A stretch of 60,341 nucleotides of DNA from Candidatus Poribacteria bacterium (GTDB taxonomy: Bacteria > Poribacteria > WGA-4E > JAJDTR01): NCBI GenBank assembly GCA_022827055.1, contig JAJDTR010000077.1, forward strand, positions 1 through 60,341, read 5' to 3'. Within the stretch, counting starts at the first letter, position 1. The number at the start of each line of letters is the position of its first letter. Both the position numbers and the translations under genes were made by a program. Shown one piece after another: positions 8,796 to 17,189 of this stretch. The notes below the pieces were generated by a model. The model was not told where the DNA came from, ran no database searches, and was given only the letters and a program-made list of their open reading frames with translations.

Positions 8796-10751
8796 TCAAT
8801 TCACCACATACTGCAAGATAATGCCCAAGTTACCGACGATCCACCCCTTCTTGGAACTCGTCATGTGAATCGCTTTCAAGTCGTACCGAGTGTCACACCA
8901 TTGGGGACGCCAGTTCTGCCCCCCGTCGGTCGTGTGCAGCACGACGCCCTCTCCGCCCACAACCCAGCCTTCCTTCGTGTCAAGGAAAAATACGCTGTCC
9001 AAGAAGTTCGTTGTGTTGCTTTGCTGCCGCTCCCATGTGTTGCCGCCATCTCTCGTGCGCATAATCGTCCCGTCAACCCCCACTATCCAGCCGTGGCGAT
9101 GATCGGCGAAGAAGATGTCGTCGAGCCATAAACTACCAAAGTCCTGCTGTTGCACCCATTTCTTTCCTCCGTCGACCGTGTGCAGCAGTGTCCCGTCAAG
9201 ACCGATGACCCATCCGGTTTTGGTGTCGACAAAGTGAAGCCCGAACAGGTTGTATCGCACCCCGCTATTCTGTGTAGCCCAAGTTTTTCCGCCGTCGGAT
9301 GTGTGGATTATGGCGCCGCCGTTACCGATCGCCCAACCGGTTCTTTCGTCTACGAAAAAGACACCTAAAAGGAAATACGGCGAGTTCGACTCCTGCGATT
9401 CCCATGTCCTGCCGCCGTTTTTCGTGTGCAGAATCGTGCCGAACTCCGCGACCGCCCATCCTACTTTTTCGTTAATGAAGTATGTTCCGCCAAAGCACTC
9501 GTTCGTTCGACTGTCCTGCGATTCCCAATCCTTGCCGCCATTTTTCGTACACAAAATCTCGCCGCGATCGCCAACCGCGAATCCAATCTTATCGCTGACA
9601 AAGTAAAGGTCGTAGAGCAGGTAACTCTGCGAGGACTGTAGTTGCCACGTCGCTCCGCTGTTGGTAGTCTTGAAAATCGTCCCGGATTCGCCGACCGCCC
9701 AACCCACCTTGTTGTTCACAAAGTGCACTCCGAGCAAAACGTTGTCTCCTCCAACATGGAAGCGATGGCCTCCCCTCTGGTGTTTCCATGTCGTCCCGCC
9801 ATCGTTTGTATACAGTACCACGCCGAGATCGCCGACAATCCATCCATGTTTCTCGTCGGCAAAGCAGATGTCGTACAGTAGGAAACTGTGAAGCGGTACA
9901 CCTTCCATGCGCTCCGGTTGCCCGTACACCGTCAAGTGCCGCTTGTTCGATCCTTGTGTCAAATAATTCCAAGTTTGCCCGCCGTTGTCGGTTTTTAAGA
10001 TTGCCCGTCTGTCACCGATGATCCAGCCCGTGGTTCGATTGACGAAATACACATCTGACAACGCATAACCGACGGGCGATTTTTGCGTCTCCCACGTTTC
10101 CCCTCCATCGCGCGTATGATAGATTAAACTGGCCTGTGAGACAATCCAACCGTGCTTCCGATCGAGAAAATATACGCCCCATAGCGAGTCTCTTGTGCCC
10201 CGACCAAGTTCCCGCTTCGTCCAGGTTTTCCCTCCATCGCGGGTGTGCAGCGCGGTACCCCAATCGCCGACGGCCCATCCTTCTTGCGGCGACAGAAATT
10301 GAATATCAATCAGGTCGTTGAAGGTATTCGTCCTCTGCCTTACCCAATCTTTTCCGCCGTTTTTCGTGTGGATAACAATCCCATCATTGCCGGCGATCCA
10401 CCCCGTCAGGGCATCAACAAAATGTACCTTCCGAAGCGGGTGCTCATAAACGCCGCTGCTTTGGGGTTTCCACGTCGCACCGCCATCGGTCGTATGCGCG
10501 ATGGTACTCTCCAACTCCTCGGCCAACGAACTCCCGTCATTGTTGCCGACAGTCCAGCCAGTATTTTCGTCGATAAAAAATACATCGTAGAATCGTGCTT
10601 CCCAATCCGCCCGCCGGACGGCTTTCCAGCGTCCGGATTTCGATCTGCTTCCGGTCTCACAGCCGCACATGGCAAGGATTGATATCCCGACGACAATCGA
10701 CAGGATTATAGAATTTAAAATGGGGGGTGTATTGACACGATTGTGCTTCAT
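8796..10751 (-). CDS. YCF48/BNR-repeat lipoprotein with 13 repeats
   Basis: A 651-aa exported lipoprotein. The ATG at 10751 is chosen because it opens a signal peptide ending in a lipobox (LAMCGC) and has GGTGA 7 nt upstream; an in-frame upstream extension to 10835 would run into dapB. The mature protein is built of about 13 repeats of roughly 45 residues, each with a GWxVG core and an xxGGxTW turn (for example HTRDGGKTWTKR), the signature of YCF48-like photosystem II assembly factor and Asp-box beta propellers. No catalytic sialidase residues are apparent. It ends up anchored to a membrane and probably serves as a protein-binding or scaffold propeller. It sits 29 bp after dapB. Confidence 0.85.
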   Translation of the reverse strand: MKHNRVNTPPILNSIILSIVVGISILAMCGCETGSRSKSGRWKAVRRADWEARFYDVFFIDENTGWTVGNNDGSSLAEELESTIAHTTDGGATWKPQSSGVYEHPLRKVHFVDALTGWIAGNDGIVIHTKNGGKDWVRQRTNTFNDLIDIQFLSPQEGWAVGDWGTALHTRDGGKTWTKRELGRGTRDSLWGVYFLDRKHGWIVSQASLIYHTRDGGETWETQKSPVGYALSDVYFVNRTTGWIIGDRRAILKTDNGGQTWNYLTQGSNKRHLTVYGQPERMEGVPLHSFLLYDICFADEKHGWIVGDLGVVLYTNDGGTTWKHQRGGHRFHVGGDNVLLGVHFVNNKVGWAVGESGTIFKTTNSGATWQLQSSQSYLLYDLYFVSDKIGFAVGDRGEILCTKNGGKDWESQDSRTNECFGGTYFINEKVGWAVAEFGTILHTKNGGRTWESQESNSPYFLLGVFFVDERTGWAIGNGGAIIHTSDGGKTWATQNSGVRYNLFGLHFVDTKTGWVIGLDGTLLHTVDGGKKWVQQQDFGSLWLDDIFFADHRHGWIVGVDGTIMRTRDGGNTWERQQSNTTNFLDSVFFLDTKEGWVVGGEGVVLHTTDGGQNWRPQWCDTRYDLKAIHMTSSKKGWIVGNLGIILQYVVN

Positions 10752-10780
10752 AAAATCACCAGTTTTGCAGCTAGGTAATC

Positions 10781-11578
10781 TTAGAACAGAACTTCCGCAA
10801 TGTCGTGCAAACCTTTCGGCGCATCCACGACCCACCGTGCGGCGCGGATGGCGCCTTTGGCGAATGCCTCTCGGGTATGCGCCCGATGCGTAATTTCAAT
10901 ACGTTCTCCGGCGCCTGCATAGAGCACGGTGTGATCGCCGGAAATATCGCCGCCGCGGATAGCATGTATCCCAATCTCTTTTTCTGGTCGAGCGCCCACC
11001 ATGCCGTGCCTGCCGTAAGCACCCACCTCGGCGAGATTTCTATCAAGCGATTCCGCCAGCACTTCGGCGATTCGCAACGCAGTGCCGCTAGGAGAATCCG
11101 CTTTCTGGTTATGGTGCGCTTCGATGACTTCAACGTCATAGTCGTCGCCAAGCGCTTTCGCCACGAGTTGAACGGCTTGGAGCATAACGTTAACACCGAC
11201 GCTCATATTTGGCGCCATCACGCACGGAATGTTCTGGGCGAGTTCCTGTACCTCTGCAAGTTCAGCCTCCGTGAATCCTGTCGTCGCAAGAACCATTGTT
11301 TTGCCTGCATCGACGACGTTACGCAGATGTTCAATCGATGCACTGGGCGCGGTAAATTCAACCACCACGTCCGCTTCATCCAATATTTCGGATAGGTTGT
11401 CACTAATCGGTACCCCGATTGTTCCTACACCGGCAACCTCGCCGATGTCCTCACCAAGCTGGGGGTGACCGCTGTATTCGATGGCGCCAACCAATTGCAT
11501 ATCGCTTTGTGTTACCACACCTTGGGAAATCATTTTCCCCATGCGTCCGCATGCGCCATCGATTATTACAGATATCAT
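10781..11578 (-). CDS. dapB: 4-hydroxy-tetrahydrodipicolinate reductase DapB
   Basis: A 265-aa NAD(P)H-dependent reductase of the lysine/diaminopimelate pathway. The dinucleotide motif is G8-x-x-G11-x-x-G14 (DGACGRMG), and the substrate loop is EAHHNQKADSPSGTA (153-167) with H155, H156 and K159 in the usual places. Length is normal for the family. No other lysine genes are adjacent. Upstream on the same strand lies a ~300-nt structured leader with its own promoter at 11878-11906 and two terminator-like hairpins, which suggests that expression may be controlled by attenuation. Confidence 0.97.
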   Translation of the reverse strand: MISVIIDGACGRMGKMISQGVVTQSDMQLVGAIEYSGHPQLGEDIGEVAGVGTIGVPISDNLSEILDEADVVVEFTAPSASIEHLRNVVDAGKTMVLATTGFTEAELAEVQELAQNIPCVMAPNMSVGVNVMLQAVQLVAKALGDDYDVEVIEAHHNQKADSPSGTALRIAEVLAESLDRNLAEVGAYGRHGMVGARPEKEIGIHAIRGGDISGDHTVLYAGAGERIEITHRAHTREAFAKGAIRAARWVVDAPKGLHDIAEVLF

Positions 11579-11657
11579 GATTCATTCCTTTCCACAATTC
11601 GGTGGGCAATTTATCTGCCACACTGTCACGTCGTTTTCAACCGTACCTTGACTCACG

Positions 11658-11742
11658 AAAAAAGCCCTCCTCCCCATCTCCTGCGCTCCCCAACCCCAAA
11701 CAAGTGGGGACAAGGGGCTAGGGAGATCGAGAGGAGGGCTTT
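11658..11742 (-). terminator. Hairpin with T-run between leader and dapB
   Basis: On the minus strand, AAAGCCCTCCTC (11742-11731) pairs with GAGGAGGGC (11672-11664), followed directly by TTTTTT (11663-11658). The stem interior has further partly complementary stretches. The symmetric A-run on the other side makes it potentially bidirectional. Lying about 80 bp before the dapB start, it would stop leader transcripts unless antitermination occurs. Confidence 0.75.
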
Positions 11743-11749
11743 CGACTGG

Positions 11750-11813
11750 AAAAAACGGAACGATTAAGGGAAGCGCCGGCTCCTAGGAGTCGGCACCTCC
11801 CTTGACCATTCCG
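11750..11813 (-). terminator. Second terminator-like hairpin in the dapB leader
   Basis: On the minus strand the outer arms CGGAA (11813-11809) and TTCCG (11760-11756), the inner arms AAGGGA and TCCCTT, and a central near-perfect palindrome around CTCCTAGGAG form a long hairpin ending in TTTTTT (11755-11750). It lies in tandem with the hairpin at 11658-11742. Two consecutive terminators between a promoter and a biosynthetic gene suggest a leader RNA, or an independent small RNA. Confidence 0.7.
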
Positions 11814-11839
11814 CTAAAGTCGGCTAGCAGAATGATCAC
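11783..11839 (-). CDS. Possible leader peptide upstream of dapB
   Basis: A very strong Shine-Dalgarno (AAGGAGGTG, 11846-11838) lies in the leader, but no ATG follows. In frame are GTG at 11839 and, at ideal spacing, ATT at 11833; from the GTG the peptide is 18 aa (MIILLADFSGMVKGGADS) and stops with TAG inside the loop of the hairpin at 11756-11813. The peptide contains a single lysine. The arrangement would fit translation-coupled folding of the hairpin, but translation is unproven and the strong SD-like motif could be structural. Confidence 0.3.
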   Translation of the reverse strand: MIILLADFSGMVKGGADS

Positions 11840-11877
11840 CTCCTTCCTGTCCCAATGTGGACAATGTTACGATATCT

Positions 11878-11906
11878 AGGATAGCACTTCTCCCAGCTTT
11901 TGTCAA
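11878..11906 (-). promoter_or_regulatory. Sigma-70 promoter for the dapB leader
   Basis: On the minus strand TTGACA (11906-11901) and TATCCT (11883-11878) are separated by exactly 17 nt. Transcription would start near 11871 and run leftward through the SD-like motif and both hairpins into dapB, about 290 nt away. Confidence 0.7.
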
Positions 11907-11924
11907 TAACTATTAACGAGTGTG

Positions 11925-12097
11925 ATAGGGGGCTATCAACTGAACGGATAGATCAAGTGACCGGATAGTAATCCTAGGACAATAGAAATCCCTTTACTGC
12001 AAGTCTTCTGTAGGAGCGAGTTCTGCTCACGATAAAAGGTCGCGACCTGGAGAGAATCCCTATCGCATTCGCTATTCGCTCATTTGATCTCCTACAG
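11925..12097. repeat. GATC-type interspersed repeats
   Basis: Minus-oriented modules occur at about 11932-11970 (GATCAAGTGACCGGATAG). A plus-oriented copy is at about 12055-12090 (CTATCGCATTCGCTATTCGC then TCATTTGATC), enclosed by GTAGGAGCGAG (12010) and CTCCTACAG (12097), so the host palindrome GTAGGAGCGATCTCCTAC appears split by the insert. Confidence 0.75.
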
Positions 12098-12399
12098 TTG
12101 GATTGTGGTATATGTGTAACTATGAATGCTAATGACTATGCCATCTTGATGTTCTCTTTCTCAATAGCGGCTCGTGGCTATTGGCATTCGCGGCAACTAT
12201 GTATAAAAGGTAACTGTTTAGTTCAGCCAAAACGAGTGGCAATATTAGTTTGGCGGTGTATCGCGCCTGACTATCGGCGACGGGGTATTCCTGGATTATA
12301 TGTGGGAGGGGCATCTTGCCCCGATATTCCGCGTTCACGATATATCAACTTACTAAACAACTATGCAATGAAAATCCACTTTCGGTAGGGAATCGCTCC

Positions 12400-12475
12400 T
12401 GCATCGGGGCAGAGGGGATCTCTATCGCACTCGCTATCCACTCGTTTGATCCCCTCCCACAAGGGATATCGCTCG
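12400..12475. repeat. GATC-type 35-nt repeat in a palindrome
   Basis: A near-consensus copy occupies 12417-12451, from GATCTCTATCGC to CGTTTGATC, flanked by GGGGCAGAGG and CCCTCCCAC. The stretch 12098-12763 otherwise has no gene I can support; it also holds a GGGGCATCTTGCCCC palindrome near 12308. Confidence 0.85.
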
Positions 12476-12763
12476 CATGTTGGGTACATGAGAGAAATTG
12501 CCATCGGTCGTGGAATAAAGGGAGCGCCTTGTATTCGCTGCAAGGAGTCAATGGACTAAACAATTACCATAAAAGTACAATCCTCGGGGAATGTATGGTA
12601 AAATGGGGAAAAGAGGTACCTTACTACGAACGAGCAGTCTCAGATTTCGCAATTATGCTATCGAACTTCCTTGACGATGGCAAGGGAGCGTTATTTTAGG
12701 GAACACGGATTTGCGTTTCTACTTGTTGCATTCTTATTACAATACGGGAGGTATTCACTCTTG

Positions 12764-14899
12764 ATGATACCCAAAGATTATGAGGAGCGCCTATACGCTG
12801 GCGTTCTTGGCAAGATAATCGGCGTTTACCTGGGACGCCCCTTTGAAAACTGGACGTACGACCAAATCATGGCTGATCTCGGAGAGATTAACTACTATGT
12901 TCATGAACGGCTGAATAAACCGCTGATTGTCACGGACGACGACATCTCAGGCACCTTCACTTTTTTCCGGGCGTTGGAAGATTATGGTGACAACCGCGAA
13001 CTCACGGCTGAACAGATTGGTCAGTCCTGGCTCAATTACATTATTGAGGGGCGGACTATCCTCTGGTGGGGAGGGATGGGCAACTCAACGGAGCATACCG
13101 CTTTTTTGCGCCTCAAAGCTGGCACGCCCGCGCCCCAAAGCGGTTCAATCGAGTTGAACAGTCAAGTCGTAGCCGAGCAGATTGGCGCGCAGATATTTAT
13201 CGATGCTTGGGGAATGGCGTGTCCCGGCGACCCCGGACTTGCCGCTGATTTTGCCCGCCGAGCCGGGAGTGTTAGCCATGACGGCGAAGCCATTTACGGA
13301 GCGCAGGTCGTCGCCGCGATTGAGGCGCAGGCATTCGCGGAATCCAACATCGATAACCTGTTGGATACGGCGGTCGGTTTCATTCCCAAAGATTCGGTCA
13401 TTTACCAACTGATTGACGATCTTCGCGACTGGCATCAGCGGGATGGCGACTGGCGTTTGACACGGGAGCGAATCGTAGCCGATTACGGATATGACAAGTA
13501 TGGCGGAAATGTGCACATGGTGCCGAATCACGCCTTGATTGTACTCGCTCTGCTTTACAGCGAAGACGATTTTCAACGCTCCTTAACCATCGTGAACACG
13601 GCGGGGTGGGATACCGACTGCAATTCCGGAAACGTCGGATGCATTATGGGCATCAAGAACGGCTTGGCAGGGATTGACGCAGGTCCCGATTGGCGCCGTC
13701 CTGTTGCGGATCGCCTGTATATTTCTGCCGCCGACGGAGGACGCGCCGTCACGGATGCGGTGCGCGAGACCTATACGATCAGTAAGGCGGCACGGGCGCT
13801 GGCGAATCAACCGATTGAATCCCCCAAAAAGGGTGCGCGATTCCACTTTGAACTCCCGGGATCGGTGCAAGGGTTCATGCTAGAGGAAAGCCCGGAAAGC
13901 GATGGAACGGCGGTGATCGAAAACGTCGTCGGTCATAGCGCCGGCGGTAACCGCAGCCTAGCCATCCGATACAATCAACTGGCGGTCGGTAGAATGGCGC
14001 GCGTGGCGACGCCGACCTTCATTCCGCCCGAAGCTATCGACATGTCGGGGTATGAGTTGATTGCGTCACCCACACTCTATTCGGGGCAGACGGTTCAAGC
14101 GCGCCTAACCGCAAACGAGGAAAATTGCCAGGCCGTGACGTGTACGCTTTACATTCAGGTCTACGGCGCGGATGACACGTTGGTCATGCGTCGGGGCGAA
14201 ACGCATGAGGTATCACCGGGAGGTGAGGCGCTTTTTAACTGGCGAGTGGATCCGACGGATGGTGCCCCAATCGCCGCTATAGGAATTGAAGTAAGTTCGG
14301 ACGCCGGAGTGTCCGGCGTTGTATACCTTGATTACCTAACTTGGGAGGGCACGCCGGAAGTGTCGTTAATCAAACCGTCTTCGGGCGGCACGATGTGGAA
14401 ACGGGCATGGATCGACGCGGTTGACCAGGCGATTACCGATAGAGCAGATGTGGAAGCCTACCGCCTCATGCAGAACCACGACACGGGTTTATTTATTCAG
14501 GGGACTCGCGAGTGGGAGAACTATTCCTTTTCCGCTGCAGTCAGTCCGCATCTTGCCAAGGAGGCCGGAATCGCGGTGTGTGTCCAGGGCCTCAAGCGAT
14601 ATTACGCCCTCCTGCTTTGCGGCGACGGAAAGGCGCGCCTGATCAAGGAACTTGACGGACGGACGGAACTTGCGGCGGAAGAATTCGCCTGGGATTGGGA
14701 TACGGACTACGAACTGAGTGTGGAGACGGTGGGCGAAAACTTGGTCGCCCGCATTGAAGGCGATGTCGTCTTCGAGTGTTCGGACACGGATCGTCCGCTG
14801 TTATCCGGCAGTGTCGCCCTTGTTTGTACCGAGGGGAGGGTTGATTTTCAGGCTGTTTCCGTTGGCGGGAGGGAACACGCGGTTTCTGGGCAGGTGTGA
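12764..14899 (+). CDS. ADP-ribosylglycohydrolase family protein with C-terminal beta domains
   Basis: A 711-aa protein. Residues 1-360 form an ADP-ribosylglycohydrolase (DraG/ARH) domain: the GKIIGVYLGRP start, the Mg-binding TDDD (57-60) and the second metal motif GWDTDCNSG (281-289). This fold removes ADP-ribose from proteins or hydrolyses related N-glycosides. The C-terminal half has two beta-rich regions; the last ~180 residues (TGLFIQGTREWENYSFSAAV) look like a concanavalin-like or 3-keto-disaccharide-hydrolase-type jellyroll. The ATG at 12764 is preferred to upstream in-frame starts because it begins the conserved domain and follows GGGAGGT. There is no signal peptide. The long modular form suggests a carbohydrate-related or nucleoside-type substrate rather than nitrogenase reductase regulation. 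Confidence 0.85.
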   Translation: MIPKDYEERLYAGVLGKIIGVYLGRPFENWTYDQIMADLGEINYYVHERLNKPLIVTDDDISGTFTFFRALEDYGDNRELTAEQIGQSWLNYIIEGRTILWWGGMGNSTEHTAFLRLKAGTPAPQSGSIELNSQVVAEQIGAQIFIDAWGMACPGDPGLAADFARRAGSVSHDGEAIYGAQVVAAIEAQAFAESNIDNLLDTAVGFIPKDSVIYQLIDDLRDWHQRDGDWRLTRERIVADYGYDKYGGNVHMVPNHALIVLALLYSEDDFQRSLTIVNTAGWDTDCNSGNVGCIMGIKNGLAGIDAGPDWRRPVADRLYISAADGGRAVTDAVRETYTISKAARALANQPIESPKKGARFHFELPGSVQGFMLEESPESDGTAVIENVVGHSAGGNRSLAIRYNQLAVGRMARVATPTFIPPEAIDMSGYELIASPTLYSGQTVQARLTANEENCQAVTCTLYIQVYGADDTLVMRRGETHEVSPGGEALFNWRVDPTDGAPIAAIGIEVSSDAGVSGVVYLDYLTWEGTPEVSLIKPSSGGTMWKRAWIDAVDQAITDRADVEAYRLMQNHDTGLFIQGTREWENYSFSAAVSPHLAKEAGIAVCVQGLKRYYALLLCGDGKARLIKELDGRTELAAEEFAWDWDTDYELSVETVGENLVARIEGDVVFECSDTDRPLLSGSVALVCTEGRVDFQAVSVGGREHAVSGQV

Positions 14900-15286
14900 A
14901 CAAATTCAGATTTCCGTTGATGTAGGGAACAACGATGGTTATTCCCCACGGAAAGATCCCCAAACTAAGCTGCTTTCGCTCCGGAGGAGATCAAGGAAAC
15001 GGTTAGTGACTGCGATAGAAATCTTCTATGTCTGTAGAAACCCATACCGCTCATGCCCGCGCTCTGGTGAAACGAACTGTCCATAGCAAACGATGCCAAC
15101 CCAAATACTTAAGGCTCCGGTATGGCCGCAACCTGAGTCGCGATTCGGAGATCGCTCCTACCGAGGTTACCTTGGTTTGTAGGGTGCGCACTGCGCACCA
15201 CAGCCTTTGAAAACGTCAGAGGTGCAACAGACAACAACACCGAAACGCGAAAAAATTACCTAGACATCTGTTTTTCAAACAAACTA
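14900..15286. repeat. Gene-free gap with empty palindromes
   Basis: No coding region is supported in this 387-bp gap. It holds GGAGATCGCTCC (15147-15158), an empty GATC-centred palindrome of the type that carries inserts elsewhere, and GGTGCGCACTGCGCACC (15183-15199), another short palindrome preceded by TGTAG. Confidence 0.65.
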
Positions 15287-15928
15287 TTATTCCAACCTTC
15301 TCACGCTGACTTCAATCTCCTTGCCGATAGGCACACTGACGGTTTCCATCAGAGGATGATCCGTCAATGCCTGGATGTACTCGTCCGACCCCTCTCTTCC
15401 GGGAATGACGTTGTCCGCGACTAGCAGTCCGCCCGGGCGCAACTTGGAGGCGATGAGATCGAGAAGCTCGACATACAACGCTTCCCAACAGTCTAGCAGG
15501 ACGAAGTCGAGGGGCCCTTCCACAGAAGCCATCGTCTCTCTCGCGTCTCCCGCGATGAAAGTGACGTGATCCGTCAAGCCGGCTTCCGCCACGTTTTGTT
15601 TTGCGATTTCAACCAACTTCGGATTCACCTCTAGGGAGGTAAATTGTCCGCCTGTAATTCGCGCGGCATGAGCCAACCACACCGAGGAGTAACCGTACGA
15701 ACTGCCAATTTCTACCAATCGCTTGGCACAGATGGATTGAACCATAATGTGACAGAGCCGGGCAGAGTGAGGGTGAAGGGTTAGCATCGGTTCTCGGTTC
15801 GGATCTTTGCCCTGTTCGGTGCGTATGCGTCGATCCTCGGTGTCTTCCTCTTCCAACCGGTGAATCACACTTAAAATTTTTTCTTCTTGTACAGCGATCA
15901 TAGACTTCGTTGCGGCGATTCCTGGCAC
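15287..15928 (-). CDS. O-methyltransferase, class I SAM-dependent
   Basis: A 213-aa protein of the catechol O-methyltransferase-like family. Motif I is VEIGSSYGYSSVWLA, followed by an acidic residue in SLEVNPKLVEIAKQN, then the FIAGDARETM strand and the metal-site region DFVLLDCWEALY, with ADNVIPG after it. These proteins methylate catechol-like or phenylpropanoid oxygens using S-adenosylmethionine and a divalent metal. The GTG start at 15928 has AGGA at a proper distance; an ATG nine codons downstream (15901) is the alternative. Isolated gene; substrate unknown. Confidence 0.85.
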   Translation of the reverse strand: MPGIAATKSMIAVQEEKILSVIHRLEEEDTEDRRIRTEQGKDPNREPMLTLHPHSARLCHIMVQSICAKRLVEIGSSYGYSSVWLAHAARITGGQFTSLEVNPKLVEIAKQNVAEAGLTDHVTFIAGDARETMASVEGPLDFVLLDCWEALYVELLDLIASKLRPGGLLVADNVIPGREGSDEYIQALTDHPLMETVSVPIGKEIEVSVRRLE

Positions 15929-16037
15929 GTATTCCTAGAGTTGGGAGGAACGCCGCCTCTCCTTTGTTTGGAAATGAATTGTCTTAGACAGCTTATCATT
16001 CCTTGTGGGTTGATTTTAGGTCAAGCTTCTAACTCAC

Positions 16038-17060
16038 TTAAACTTCCACTCTTACCGGCTTCCCCGACGCTCCCGAATCAATGAGAGCATTCAGGATAGC
16101 CAGGACGTGTAAGTTCTGGCGCCCGCTAGTCTCCGGTTCGGCGCCCCCGTTCACCCAATCCGCAAATGTCACGGCGACGTGTTGGTCAAGTTGATCATCG
16201 GACAGTCCGGGATCGATTCCCAGCGGCTGCAATCCAACGCTGCGGTCCGTTCCGACGAGCAAGGTTTCCTCTCCACCGAACGCCCCCGTCGAGTGCAATA
16301 CCACCGCACCATGTTCGCATTCGGCGCGGAACTCGTTGCCCTCGGCGCGCGCATCTGACGTGGAAACAATGACAAAGCGCGCACCGCTCTCGAAGGTAAT
16401 CTCGGCTGTGGCGGTCGATTCGCGGCGCCAGGAGGTCGCCGGCGGACGGTAGGAATGTCCGTACACTTCGGCGACGTTCTGGTTCACCATGGCGACTAGC
16501 GCGTCAATCTCGTGGACGGTCATCTGCCAAAGCTGCGAGTGCTCGGAATCCGGATATTCGCCCCCGCGAGCCTTGTAGGTCACCATGTGCCCGGTTTGGA
16601 GTTCGCCGTATACCTTATCCGTCATCAAGCGGCGAATCGTGCGCCGTCCCGGCATGTAGCGCCACTGTTGAGTCACAACGATTTTCAGACCGCGCGCCTC
16701 CGCCATCTCCGTCAGGCGTCGGGCTGGGGCAACCTCCAGCGTGAACGGCTTTTCCACCATGATATGTTTGCCGGCTTCAATCGCCTCTTCAACCAGTGGA
16801 TCGTGGCTGCGCGCCCAGGTTGCAACCACGACGCCATCGCACTCGGATTTCTCCAACGCTTCGGCGAGTGAGGTATAGGCGAGGTCGGCTGACAGTCCGA
16901 GATTGTCGATTGCGGTTTTGAGCCGCGCCTCGTCCATGTCTACCATTCCGACCAGCTCGAATCTGTCAGATAACGCCAACATACTGCGGGCATGCGATTG
17001 TCCGCGGCCGCAGCCAACGACAACCATTCGGATGCGGTTTGCAGCGTTTTTTTTGTTCAT
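16038..17060 (-). CDS. Gfo/Idh/MocA family oxidoreductase
   Basis: A 340-aa NAD(P)-dependent oxidoreductase acting on sugars or sugar acids. The dinucleotide motif VVVGCGRGQSHA (13-24) and the EKP motif at 103-105 (VEKPFTLEV) are characteristic, and a WQMTVHEIDALVAMV segment supplies the typical catalytic H-x-x-D. Length fits the family. It is 110 bp from the O-methyltransferase and 130 bp from the sialidase on the same strand, so the three may belong to a carbohydrate-related neighbourhood. Substrate unknown. Confidence 0.92.
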   Translation of the reverse strand: MNKKNAANRIRMVVVGCGRGQSHARSMLALSDRFELVGMVDMDEARLKTAIDNLGLSADLAYTSLAEALEKSECDGVVVATWARSHDPLVEEAIEAGKHIMVEKPFTLEVAPARRLTEMAEARGLKIVVTQQWRYMPGRRTIRRLMTDKVYGELQTGHMVTYKARGGEYPDSEHSQLWQMTVHEIDALVAMVNQNVAEVYGHSYRPPATSWRRESTATAEITFESGARFVIVSTSDARAEGNEFRAECEHGAVVLHSTGAFGGEETLLVGTDRSVGLQPLGIDPGLSDDQLDQHVAVTFADWVNGGAEPETSGRQNLHVLAILNALIDSGASGKPVRVEV

Positions 17061-17079
17061 AGGATTAAGTTAGTAAAGG

Positions 17080-17165
17080 CTGTGGGATTTCTATCGATCA
17101 ACTGAGATCAAGCGAGTGGATAGCGAATCCCGATCCGTATTCAGCCGCTTGATCGCACCCTACAG
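17080..17165. repeat. GATC-type repeat cluster (minus orientation)
   Basis: Between the oxidoreductase and the sialidase, the palindrome arms CTGTGGGAT and CACCCTACAG enclose GATCAAGCGAGTGGATAGCG (a minus-oriented module) and a plus-oriented TATTCAGCCGCTTGATC. Both orientations within one palindrome suggest successive insertions. Confidence 0.7.
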
Positions 17166-17189
17166 GATATTCACCGACTGTTCGGAAGT

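Noticed and set aside
9642..10682. Several plus-strand frames opposite the YCF48-like gene
   Set aside because: They mirror the repeats of the lipoprotein gene and carry no independent signature.
10752..10835. Longer start for the YCF48-like lipoprotein
   Set aside because: It would overlap dapB and hide the signal peptide; the ATG at 10751 has a ribosome site and lipobox.
11658..11906. T-box or lysine riboswitch upstream of dapB
   Set aside because: AAGGGAGGTGCC resembles but does not match the T-box GGGTGGNACC (the tRNA acceptor-pairing TGG is missing), and the conserved lysine riboswitch core was not seen. Only an unnamed structured leader is claimed.
12098..12388. 96-codon plus-strand frame in the repeat gap
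   Set aside because: It runs through palindromic repeats and has no family signature or ribosome site.
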